Source: JABMPJ01 sp964345005 (lineage in GTDB: Bacteria > Verrucomicrobiota > Kiritimatiellia > UBA8416 > JABMPJ01). From it: 50,657 nt of DNA. Shown here one piece after another: positions 41,789 through 49,489 of this stretch. The translations under genes and the position numbers were made by a program. The stretch is from NCBI GenBank assembly GCA_964345005.1, contig CAYFPQ010000015.1, positions 1 to 50,657 on the forward strand, in the 5' to 3' direction. The notes under the pieces are model-generated. The model was not told the origin of the DNA. It saw nothing but the letters and a program-made list of their open reading frames with translations, and did no database searches. Each line of letters begins with the position of its first letter. The first letter of the stretch is position 1.

Positions 41789-42610
41789 TCATGTATTTGC
41801 GAAGAGGTCTTCTGACAAAACCTCCCCTTCCCAAAGTTCTCGTAAGTAATCAGCCGTTTTTATCGCCACTTCTTCGCGTTGTTCCTGCGGCCAAGCATTC
41901 TCGATCACCGTAATCCAACCGTCGTAGCCAAGCCGCTTCAGCCGACCCGAAACCGCAGGCCAATCCTGAACGGGCTCATCGTCAATGAGGGTCTTCACAT
42001 ACCCCTTGCTGCGATGTGCGATGACGGGCTCTTCTCCATCCAGCGCCGGGCGAACACATTGCACAAGTACGCCGCGGATATGCGGGTACAGCGTTTCGAT
42101 CGCGCCCAGATAATCCTCACCCGCAATCGCCAGATGCATGGGGTCGTAGAGCAGGCCGAAGTTGGAATGGTCGACCGCTTCGAGCAATGTCTTCGCTCCG
42201 GCAACCGTTTCCGCGGGCGAGTTGACGTGGACATTGGTCGCCAGGACAATGCCACGCGCCGCTGCTTTGCAAGCCGCCTTGCGAAGCCAGCCCGATTCGC
42301 CGGATACTTTGAGCAGTTGACAGTTCATCCGTTCGGCAAGATCGAGATAGCGCAGAAACATCTCGTCGCGTTCTTCGAATTCCATCGGCAGACCGCGGGG
42401 CGTCATGCAGGTAACGCACAACCCGTGATCATCCAGAATCGCACGATACCGTGCGACCACATCAACCGATGTTTCCAAACTAACCTGGGTACCCCGCAGC
42501 TCCACGCCAGAATACCCGGCCCTACGCGCCAGCGCGGCAAAATCGGCAAACGAGAGTGATTGCGTTCTGTAATCGTCCTCAAACAAAAATCCACTCAGCG
42601 ATAATCTCAT
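41789..42610 (-). CDS. Sugar phosphate isomerase/epimerase-like TIM barrel
   Basis: A 273-residue AP-endonuclease-2-like barrel, starting MRLSLSGFLFEDDYR. The start overlaps the upstream gene by ATGA, so the frame beyond it to 42691 is rejected. Metal-site features include VELRGTQVSLE, VNSPAETVAGA with ATNVHV (His), LLYDPMHLAIAGE (Asp-His), and VIENAWPQEQRE (Glu). It is most like the 2-keto-myo-inositol dehydratase/hydroxypyruvate-isomerase group of such barrels. It lies next to a dehydrogenase start and a sugar kinase, consistent with oxidation and isomerisation of a polyol or uronic acid. Confidence 0.82.
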   Translation of the reverse strand: MRLSLSGFLFEDDYRTQSLSFADFAALARRAGYSGVELRGTQVSLETSVDVVARYRAILDDHGLCVTCMTPRGLPMEFEERDEMFLRYLDLAERMNCQLLKVSGESGWLRKAACKAAARGIVLATNVHVNSPAETVAGAKTLLEAVDHSNFGLLYDPMHLAIAGEDYLGAIETLYPHIRGVLVQCVRPALDGEEPVIAHRSKGYVKTLIDDEPVQDWPAVSGRLKRLGYDGWITVIENAWPQEQREEVAIKTADYLRELWEGEVLSEDLFANT

Positions 42611-43320
42611 TTCAATACACTCTCGTCCGAAGTTTCTGCTGAATGCAGTTTGTAAACATCCAGATCCGACCACCGCACCCGCGAGTTCCAAAGGCGCAGA
42701 CCGAAGTGCCCAGCCCCCAGCGGTTCAGTGTCAATCACATCGTGAATTCGCTCGCCATTGATATACCACATCAAACGTGGACCGATTTTAGCGAAGATCA
42801 ACTCATACTCGGTTCCTACCTGTACCCATATATCCATACGTTCCGAAAGCAGAACCCGACCGGGAAAGCGGCGGATGCGTGTCCAGCCCGAGTCGGCCGC
42901 GACTCCCCCCTCAACCGGCGGCTCAGGCCCGACGAATGTCGGACGATACAGATGCCTGGCATTGATTGTTTCAGACGGAACGTCGGTGGCGAATTGAAGC
43001 GGGCTACCGTCGCCATTGACCGCACAAGCCATCAGATTCAGCGTGCCTGCCGAAACGGGCGCGGGCAAAGCCCGACCACGCATACGTACAAGAAACGATT
43101 CGGGCAATGGCTCGGCAAAGCACAGCGTAGAGGTCGTATCGCCCGGAGCATCCATGATTACCGCATCATCATCCCAGCAAGCCAACGTATCGTCGATCGT
43201 TACCTTCTTCGTATCGTAGGACTCCAGGACCCAATGCAAACGAGATGCCAACGCATTGGTCGCAATGGGTTTCACAACAAACACATCGTTCTCATTTCCT
43301 ACAGCCAGCGTCTGAATCAT
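42607..43320 (-). CDS. Cytoplasmic beta-sandwich protein, YesU/LamG-like
   Basis: A 237-residue protein without signal peptide or membrane span. The last part, MWYINGERIHDVIDTEPLGA then GHFGLRLWNSRVRWSDLDVY, is the all-beta concanavalin-like ending shared by DUF1961 (YesU) and related sugar-binding or lyase-associated proteins. WVLESYDTKKV and CWDDDAVIMD in the N-terminal part also fit that fold. The ATG at 43320 is chosen because AAGGA lies just upstream. It is coupled to the isomerase gene by ATGA. Function is unknown; a role in glycoside degradation follows from the neighbours and the fold only. Confidence 0.6.
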   Translation of the reverse strand: MIQTLAVGNENDVFVVKPIATNALASRLHWVLESYDTKKVTIDDTLACWDDDAVIMDAPGDTTSTLCFAEPLPESFLVRMRGRALPAPVSAGTLNLMACAVNGDGSPLQFATDVPSETINARHLYRPTFVGPEPPVEGGVAADSGWTRIRRFPGRVLLSERMDIWVQVGTEYELIFAKIGPRLMWYINGERIHDVIDTEPLGAGHFGLRLWNSRVRWSDLDVYKLHSAETSDESVLK

Positions 43321-43375
43321 TTCCTTGTTTCCTTTCTGATTCACTGCCAATCTTTATGACATTCCTCATTTCCAT

Positions 43376-44251
43376 TTACGAACCATGCGAGACCGGAATC
43401 GCCCCCGGCATCCTGCAAACCATTCCGGATAGTTGAGATGCAGAGTTGTTGATCTCGTCTATCGCCTTCCCGTTGAGAACGCCAACCACGACCGCCGCAG
43501 TGAACGCATCACCGGCACCGACGGTATCCACAATATCCACATTACTCGCCGATTCCCTTGAAACGCTGTTTTCCGTATACAGTTCGCTACCATCCCTGCC
43601 GCGGGTCATTACCAGAAGCTTCAGGTTGTAAGCCTCTATGAGTGCAGGAATAGTGTTGTGCTCTTTGCATTCCAGTCCTAAGGCCTGCACAATTATGGGA
43701 AGCTCTTCGTCGTTGAGCTTCAGGATATTGCACATTTCCAGCGACTGATGAATAACGTCCCTATTGAAATAGTTCTGACGCAGATTGACATCATAAACAA
43801 CTAGACACTCAGACCTTGCCGATCTTATTAACTTGCGAATCGTACCGCAGGATACCGGCGAGCGCTGCGCCAACGAGCCGAAACAGATAGCATCAGCACG
43901 AGCCGACAGTTCCAACATTTCGTTAGTCAGTGGGATGGCATCCCATGCCACATGTTCGTGTATTATGTACTCCGGAAAACCGTTATCGTGTATTGTGACA
44001 TCAACACTCCCGGTCGGATATCCTGTGAGAACGGATATGCAGGACGTGTCAAGCCCCGTGCTGTTCAGTGCCTCCATGAGTTCACGCCCGGCCTTGTCAT
44101 CGCCTACAGCACTGACAATGCGAGCTTCCGCCCCCAAAGACTGTGCATGGAAAGCGAAATTGCACGGTGCGCCGCCCAACACACGCCCCGTCGGCAACAT
44201 ATCCCAGAGGATCTCGCCAATCCCCAATACTATCTGTTTGCCATCTGACAT
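43376..44251 (-). CDS. PfkB-family sugar kinase (fructokinase-like)
   Basis: A 291-residue ribokinase-fold kinase. GEILWDMLP and GGAPCNFAFHAQSLG are the sugar-binding signatures of the fructokinase branch. DTVGAGDAFTAAVVVG contains the anion hole and catalytic base D248. KLNDEEL and VMTRGRDGSEL are present in the middle. The start ATG follows GGGAG. It is downstream of two zinc-dependent polyol dehydrogenases, suggesting that a polyol is oxidised to a ketose and then phosphorylated. The exact sugar cannot be read. Confidence 0.88.
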   Translation of the reverse strand: MSDGKQIVLGIGEILWDMLPTGRVLGGAPCNFAFHAQSLGAEARIVSAVGDDKAGRELMEALNSTGLDTSCISVLTGYPTGSVDVTIHDNGFPEYIIHEHVAWDAIPLTNEMLELSARADAICFGSLAQRSPVSCGTIRKLIRSARSECLVVYDVNLRQNYFNRDVIHQSLEMCNILKLNDEELPIIVQALGLECKEHNTIPALIEAYNLKLLVMTRGRDGSELYTENSVSRESASNVDIVDTVGAGDAFTAAVVVGVLNGKAIDEINNSASQLSGMVCRMPGAIPVSHGS

Positions 44252-44269
44252 GCACGATCTCCCTGAATC

Positions 44270-45289
44270 TCAAAAGTCGATAAACACCTTCATGGCCCTG
44301 TCACCGTGTTCTTCAATATATTTGTATGCTTGCGCATACTCCTCGAAAGGAAAATGCTTTGACTCAAGAGGAGGCAGACTGATCTTTGATCCAGCAATCC
44401 ACTCCACCGCCTGTTCATAATCCGCTTTCCTGTACATCAATGTGCCGGTAAGCGTCAGTTCGCGATCTCCGACAACGGACAGCGCTACGGGTACGCTGTC
44501 CGCAAATACCCCCACAATGACAATAGTTCCTCCCTTTTCAATCGAGTCGACGGCAGTGGTCATAGTGGACTCAACCCCGGCACATTCAAAGGCAACCTGA
44601 AAGCCTTCATCTCCAAAACTACTCTTAACTGCATCATCGAAAGAGTCGGCGACAACATTGCATCTGTATTCAATGCCGCACTCTGCCGCGACGTTTAGAC
44701 GGTAATCGTTGATGTCTGTGATTAGAACCTTTGCCGCTCCGCGGGCATGTGCGGCCTGAGCAATCAGGTTCCCGATGGTACCGGCACCAAAGACAACCGC
44801 ATGCTTCCCCTTCAGGTCTCCCGCACGGCCGGTTGAATGCACAGCAACAGCCAAAGGCTCGATGAAGGCCCCATATTCAAGTGAGAAGTCATCCGGCAAC
44901 ACCACGACGTCTGACGTATCTACCGCAACCAAATCCTGCGCAAATCCCGGTGCTTGAAAGCCCTTGACCTTCAGGGATTCGCAGATGTTGTAATCTCCAC
45001 GCAGGCAGGGCCGACAACGCCCACAGACGACCTGTGGAGTTGCGGTGACCAGCATGCCGGGCGTCTTGTCCGTTATATTCCCACCCGTTTCCTCAATAAC
45101 TCCACAGAACTCATGCCCCTGGACCACGGGATATGATGTGAACGGATGCTTGCCGTGCCAGACGTGGATATCCGAGCCGCAAACACCTATACGTTTGATC
45201 CTGAGAAGCACCTGATTTTCAGTAATAGTTGGAACCGGAACATCGTTAAATTCTATTACGCCCGGTTCCGTCATAATTGCCTGCCGCAT
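44270..45289 (-). CDS. Zinc-dependent medium-chain dehydrogenase, polyol/sorbitol type
   Basis: A 339-residue alcohol dehydrogenase-family protein. Catalytic zinc ligands appear as GVCGSDIHVWHG (Cys) and QGHEFCGV (His, Glu). The structural zinc loop has four Cys (CGRCRPCLRGDYNIC). The coenzyme-binding part is VVFGAGTIGNLIAQAA. The sequence fits sorbitol, threonine or other polyol dehydrogenases. AAGGGAG precedes the ATG. It is followed 18 bases later by the kinase, and the second dehydrogenase lies 24 bases upstream; all are one probable operon. Confidence 0.88.
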   Translation of the reverse strand: MRQAIMTEPGVIEFNDVPVPTITENQVLLRIKRIGVCGSDIHVWHGKHPFTSYPVVQGHEFCGVIEETGGNITDKTPGMLVTATPQVVCGRCRPCLRGDYNICESLKVKGFQAPGFAQDLVAVDTSDVVVLPDDFSLEYGAFIEPLAVAVHSTGRAGDLKGKHAVVFGAGTIGNLIAQAAHARGAAKVLITDINDYRLNVAAECGIEYRCNVVADSFDDAVKSSFGDEGFQVAFECAGVESTMTTAVDSIEKGGTIVIVGVFADSVPVALSVVGDRELTLTGTLMYRKADYEQAVEWIAGSKISLPPLESKHFPFEEYAQAYKYIEEHGDRAMKVFIDF

Positions 45290-45313
45290 GTCTAACTCCC
45301 TTTTCTGAAGCTG

Positions 45314-46333
45314 TCAGGGCACGAGTGCTATCTTCAGCACACTCTTGTCTTCGTCCATCAGCTTCAAGGCTTCACCGTAGTCCTTGAGAGGAAGTGTGTG
45401 AGTAACCATTTCATCGACTCTCACTTTGCCGCTTTCCAGATATCGCAGGGCTCGGTCAAAACAGTGCGTCTGCGCAAAGGAACCCTTGATTGTGAGTTCT
45501 CGGCTGAATATCTCATATGGGTTGATGCTGACATCCGCGCTCTCTGGATAGACACCGTATGCAATAAGCTGCCCGCCCTTTTTCACATACTTGATTCCTT
45601 CTTTGAAAAGCTGCGGCACTCCTGTTGCGTCAATCACCGTGTCAAATCCGTTCGGGTATTGCTCGGTAATATGCTTGCCATGCACAGCGTAATCATTCTT
45701 GTCCACGGGAACCCCCTCATCCGCCGCAAGCTTTGCGGCAAGCTCAAGCTTCTTTCCTGCAGGCGCCGCCACGACAAGTCTTGCCGCCCCGTTGTGTTTC
45801 AGCAACTGAGCCATAATTATTCCCGTGGGGCCGGCACCGAACAACAACACGTCACTGCCGGGCTTAACACCAATCACATCCATTCCGTGTATTGCGCAGG
45901 CTGTCGGTTCAATCATCACCGCATGGTTGTAGGACAGTGTCGCTATCTTGAATGCCTTCTCCGCCTTAACAGCCACATATTCGGCAAAACCACCGGCACA
46001 GTTGCACCCGTGCGACACAAAGTTCTCACAGAACAGCGGTTGATTCTTCCGACAGTAATCACAATGTCCGCACAGTTCCGTATTGTCAGCCGCAACCCGG
46101 TCCCCTATTTCCAGCGTGTTAACGTCATTGCCTTTCTCTGCGACGGTCCCAACAAACTCGTCTCCGTTAATCAGCGGAAATTCCGAGATAAAATGGCCTT
46201 TGTGGATGTGCATATCGGTCCTGCATAAACCACACGCCTTTACCTTAATCAGAATCTCATCATCCTTTATTGCCGGACATTCTACGTCTCTATATTCGAA
46301 TTGTCCGGGAGCTGTATACACTATCGCTTTCAT
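45314..46333 (-). CDS. Zinc-dependent medium-chain dehydrogenase with GDE in place of GHE
   Basis: A 339-residue dehydrogenase with the same architecture as its neighbour: C37 in GLCRTDMHIHKG, structural zinc loop CGHCDYCRKNQPLFC, and a Rossmann motif FGAGPTGIIMAQLL. The second catalytic zinc ligand, normally His in GHE, is D58 (NGDEFVG). The codon is GAC, so a single-base difference from His. Asp may still bind zinc; family members of the arabinitol dehydrogenase type should be compared. AGGAG lies upstream of the ATG. Substrate is probably a polyol. Confidence 0.86.
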   Translation of the reverse strand: MKAIVYTAPGQFEYRDVECPAIKDDEILIKVKACGLCRTDMHIHKGHFISEFPLINGDEFVGTVAEKGNDVNTLEIGDRVAADNTELCGHCDYCRKNQPLFCENFVSHGCNCAGGFAEYVAVKAEKAFKIATLSYNHAVMIEPTACAIHGMDVIGVKPGSDVLLFGAGPTGIIMAQLLKHNGAARLVVAAPAGKKLELAAKLAADEGVPVDKNDYAVHGKHITEQYPNGFDTVIDATGVPQLFKEGIKYVKKGGQLIAYGVYPESADVSINPYEIFSRELTIKGSFAQTHCFDRALRYLESGKVRVDEMVTHTLPLKDYGEALKLMDEDKSVLKIALVP

Positions 46334-46349
46334 GAATATTGACTCCTGT

Positions 46350-47483
46350 CTATCTCAGTACTTCACATCCGTCATCAGTCACAAGAATGCCGACTTCCTC
46401 GCGAATTCCACCCCATTCAAAATTGAAGAGGCCCACATCAATGGAAAACAGCATACCGGACTCAAGGTGCATTTCAGAAGAGGGGCCGCACACGGGGTAT
46501 TCGCAATGCTGAAGTCCCACGCCATGCATCACACCATAGAGGCAGTGCTTACCGAAGCCGGCTTTTTCAATAATACTACGTGCCGCGTAATCGACCTCTT
46601 TGCCCTTCACTCCGGCTCGAATGGTTGACACAGCCGCTTTCAACGCTTCCTTAGCGGTTGCCAGAGCCCTCTTCTTCTCCTCGTTATCGGTTGCTCCCAC
46701 AATTATTGTTCTGGAAGCGTCTGAGTAGTAACCTTCATAGACAAACCCGATGTCGATAATAACCGTGTCGCCTTCCTGAATGGCGTATTTATCGGAGACA
46801 AAGGACAAGGCGGCTGCCGACTTCTTTCCTCCGGCGACAATAAAGCAATGGGACAGTTGAGACGCGCCCCCTTCCTGATAGCAGATCCTCGCCATTTCCG
46901 CCGCTATCTCGGGCTCCTTCACGCCGGGACGGGCAATGCTAATACCGGCCGCTATTGCCTTTTCCGTGACTTTGTATGCGTGGCGTTGAATATCTATTTC
47001 CATCGGCGATTTTGATCCCCGCATTTCGGCAATGATCGATGATGCTTCAACAAATTCACACCCTTCCAGCCCTGCGTAAATAGCATTTGTCAGGAAATAA
47101 GGAGAATACTCAAGGTTCGCTTTCGCGATTCTCTTAACATCCCCAAACATCTCCAGAATCTCACCCACTGTAAACATTTCGGTGTTTGGGTACTCCTCCC
47201 CGGGTATCTTGAGTTCTTCACATATCTTAACATTCGGAATTCTACCTTCCATGACCGCCAAATCATAACTCTCCGGCCCGGCCAACAGAACCGGCTCTCC
47301 GTTAACCGGCACAATCACTGCCGAGTATTCCAGCATAGGTCTAAAATCGGAAAGATATCTTACATCTCCCTGCCTGTGCTCATCTCCCGTTACAAGGAAA
47401 GCATCTAATTTGTTCTCCGCAAGGTACTGCTTGACCTTTTCAATGCGTCCGTCAAATTCCGCGTCGCTGATTCTCAACTCCAT
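46350..47483 (-). CDS. M24-family peptidase homologue (Xaa-Pro peptidase/creatinase type)
   Basis: A 377-residue pita-bread-fold protein with a creatinase-type N-terminal domain (about 1-135). Putative metal ligands are two Asp in IIDIGFVYEGYYSDASRT, His in MHGVGLQH and the last Glu in IREEVGILVT. The fourth, usually Glu in the EPG motif, reads IDVGLF, an Asp. This may mark a subfamily with another metal or reaction; members include prolidases, creatinases and the DMSP lyase DddP. AAAGGAGG precedes the ATG, a perfect site. Its presence in a sugar cluster is unusual for a peptidase. Confidence 0.8.
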   Translation of the reverse strand: MELRISDAEFDGRIEKVKQYLAENKLDAFLVTGDEHRQGDVRYLSDFRPMLEYSAVIVPVNGEPVLLAGPESYDLAVMEGRIPNVKICEELKIPGEEYPNTEMFTVGEILEMFGDVKRIAKANLEYSPYFLTNAIYAGLEGCEFVEASSIIAEMRGSKSPMEIDIQRHAYKVTEKAIAAGISIARPGVKEPEIAAEMARICYQEGGASQLSHCFIVAGGKKSAAALSFVSDKYAIQEGDTVIIDIGFVYEGYYSDASRTIIVGATDNEEKKRALATAKEALKAAVSTIRAGVKGKEVDYAARSIIEKAGFGKHCLYGVMHGVGLQHCEYPVCGPSSEMHLESGMLFSIDVGLFNFEWGGIREEVGILVTDDGCEVLR

Positions 47484-47595
47484 CTCTTCCTCCTTTTGTG
47501 TGTTTCTAATTATGGTTCCGCAAAATGATGCTCACCTGCTTTGGCCGCATGCGATGCATCGACTACAAACGGGCCTCAACCTTTCAGAGTTTTGT

Positions 47596-48630
47596 TCAGT
47601 TATTACTACAGGCAATTGATGCATTAACAATTGCTTTAGCATTATCAATGGGGGTGTTGGTTGGAAGATCGCAACCCGGCCCCACTACTAAACGGGTTTC
47701 TTTTCCAAAATCATCTATGCACCTGCAAGACTCATCAAACACCGTCTGAACATCAGCCTCAGCTATCAATTGTGGTTCAAGATTCCCGAATATTGCAGTC
47801 TTCCCAAGGCAGGCAGTAGCTGCACTGTCTCGATCTGAACGTTGATCCAATTCTATTGCAGATGCTCCCGTTGCCACCATCTCATCCAAGATTGCTGTCG
47901 CGTTTCCACAGACATGTAGAACAAATGGCAAGCCTGCTTTTCGCAATAGTTGGGCCAATTTCATATGAAAAGGTTTTGCAAACTGAACATACTGCTGTGG
48001 GGAGATCATCTCCGGTCCGGATGTGCCTTCTCCAATGCCAACAACAGCCGCACCGGCATCATGCAATTCAAGGCAAAGGGCATACACAATATCACAGCAG
48101 TAGCTTATGAACTCCTCCACAATACTCCACCGCTCCGGCATAACCAACTGAACCATAAGTTCCTGGATACCAATAAGCTCCGCAGCCAGCGAAAAAGGGC
48201 CTAAGTCCGCCTCGGGCCTTATAACGGCATGATGCCCAATATCCCTATTTATGATCTTCACGGCTTTCAGAAGTTCACCTATGAGACATCCATCCCGTCT
48301 GAAGTCAGGCTTCTCTTTCCGTTGAAGAAAGTACTCTATTTCTTCTGAAGGTCTCTCAGTTACCCACGGTGATGCATCCTCCTGCCAATCAATTTTGCAG
48401 CCCAGCAACTGGGACAGGCCAACCACCCCATTCTGAATATGCACAACATCATGGCGCAATTGCTGCCATGCCAATATCTGAGTCTGTGCGAGTGCTTCTC
48501 CATTCAAGAATGCATCTTTAAGCTTAACCCCGGCCCATTTGCATGCCGGTTGAAAATTAGTCAGACACACGGGAACACGATCTGCCTTGCGTCCTTCCAG
48601 CACCGAAAATGTTCTTTCAATCGAATTCAT
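47596..48630 (-). CDS. UroD/MtaA-family protein (corrinoid methyltransferase-like)
   Basis: A 344-residue TIM barrel of the uroporphyrinogen decarboxylase superfamily. The C-terminal half has LHVCGNATAILDEMVATGAS and VGPGCDLP, giving the His-x-Cys...Cys zinc pattern of methylcobalamin:thiol methyltransferases such as MtaA. The Arg-rich start of true UroD is absent (MNSIERTFSVLEGRKADRVP instead). No corrinoid protein or heme gene is adjacent. In this cluster it may take methyl groups from a methylated sugar or other compound, an inference only. GGGG lies before the ATG. It is separated from the M24 gene by 112 bases. Confidence 0.8.
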   Translation of the reverse strand: MNSIERTFSVLEGRKADRVPVCLTNFQPACKWAGVKLKDAFLNGEALAQTQILAWQQLRHDVVHIQNGVVGLSQLLGCKIDWQEDASPWVTERPSEEIEYFLQRKEKPDFRRDGCLIGELLKAVKIINRDIGHHAVIRPEADLGPFSLAAELIGIQELMVQLVMPERWSIVEEFISYCCDIVYALCLELHDAGAAVVGIGEGTSGPEMISPQQYVQFAKPFHMKLAQLLRKAGLPFVLHVCGNATAILDEMVATGASAIELDQRSDRDSAATACLGKTAIFGNLEPQLIAEADVQTVFDESCRCIDDFGKETRLVVGPGCDLPTNTPIDNAKAIVNASIACSNN

Positions 48631-48643
48631 GGTAGCCCCGTCG

Positions 48644-49483
48644 TTATCGGCAGAATGGATTCAGGTCATACTTCTTCACAACCTCTGAACAGAACTGGTC
48701 GACGGTCTGCGTCTTTACGTCGTGTGTTTCAATGATCTCGGCCAAGGTCTCGACCGTCCTGTCTAGATCATCGCCCATCCAATGTTCCAGGGTTGCTTCA
48801 CGACACCACTCATAGCCAAAATGGGTATAGGCCATATAGACACCGTCGGACTCGGAGAGTTTGTCCGGCAATGTCGGGTCGGGCCAGTTCAAGTGCCCCA
48901 AACGGTGCCGCCAGAATCCGAAATTCTTCGCTCGCGGATAGACGATGTCACGATCGCTTCGAATCTTCGGGTCGGGCGTACCCGTTTGAGGGTCAAACAG
49001 ATGATGCAATTCCCATACCCATCTAAACCGGGACTCGACAATATCCGCAACATAGTACGGACTCCCGGGAATGCCGCCCTCGTATGACAGGTCCTCTTTC
49101 TTCACTACTCCAGGCTTGTGATGTCCGAAGTGACCGCCGTGCTTTATAAACGTTTTCGGTGCTTCTCCGAATGTCTCCGTGAGAATCTCGATACCGCAAA
49201 GGAATTCTTCTCGCGTATCCGACACCTGAGAGTAGCCATGATAGGCAATCTCATGCCCATTGGCTTTGACCTCCTGCATCAATTCTCGATACTCAGGGTC
49301 TTCCAGTGTATGTGTCTCACCCTTGTAGCAATGCTGCGCCAGAGCAGAGTCATCATCTTTCATTGTACAACATACCGCCGTTGTAATCTTGAGTCCGATT
49401 CTATCCAGAGCAGAAAAAATACGCCGATAATCCTCCGTCCTGCCGTGATCCGGATCATTGGTAAACACCATTCTGAAACTCAT
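48644..49483 (-). CDS. Polysaccharide deacetylase-like (NodB-fold) protein
   Basis: A 279-residue protein without signal peptide. It begins FRMVFTNDPDHGRTEDYRRI, in which the Asp pair takes the place of the usual catalytic Asp-Asp. EVKANGHEIAYHGYSQ (H77, H82) matches the His-rich second motif of the NodB domain. The C-terminal half has Trp and His residues (LGHLNWPDPT, AYTHFGYEWCRE). The fold is inferred from this motif order; activity on N- or O-acetylated sugars is likely but unproven. It lies 13 bases before the methyltransferase-like gene on the same strand. Confidence 0.7.
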   Translation of the reverse strand: MSFRMVFTNDPDHGRTEDYRRIFSALDRIGLKITTAVCCTMKDDDSALAQHCYKGETHTLEDPEYRELMQEVKANGHEIAYHGYSQVSDTREEFLCGIEILTETFGEAPKTFIKHGGHFGHHKPGVVKKEDLSYEGGIPGSPYYVADIVESRFRWVWELHHLFDPQTGTPDPKIRSDRDIVYPRAKNFGFWRHRLGHLNWPDPTLPDKLSESDGVYMAYTHFGYEWCREATLEHWMGDDLDRTVETLAEIIETHDVKTQTVDQFCSEVVKKYDLNPFCR

Positions 49484-49489
49484 GCTGGT

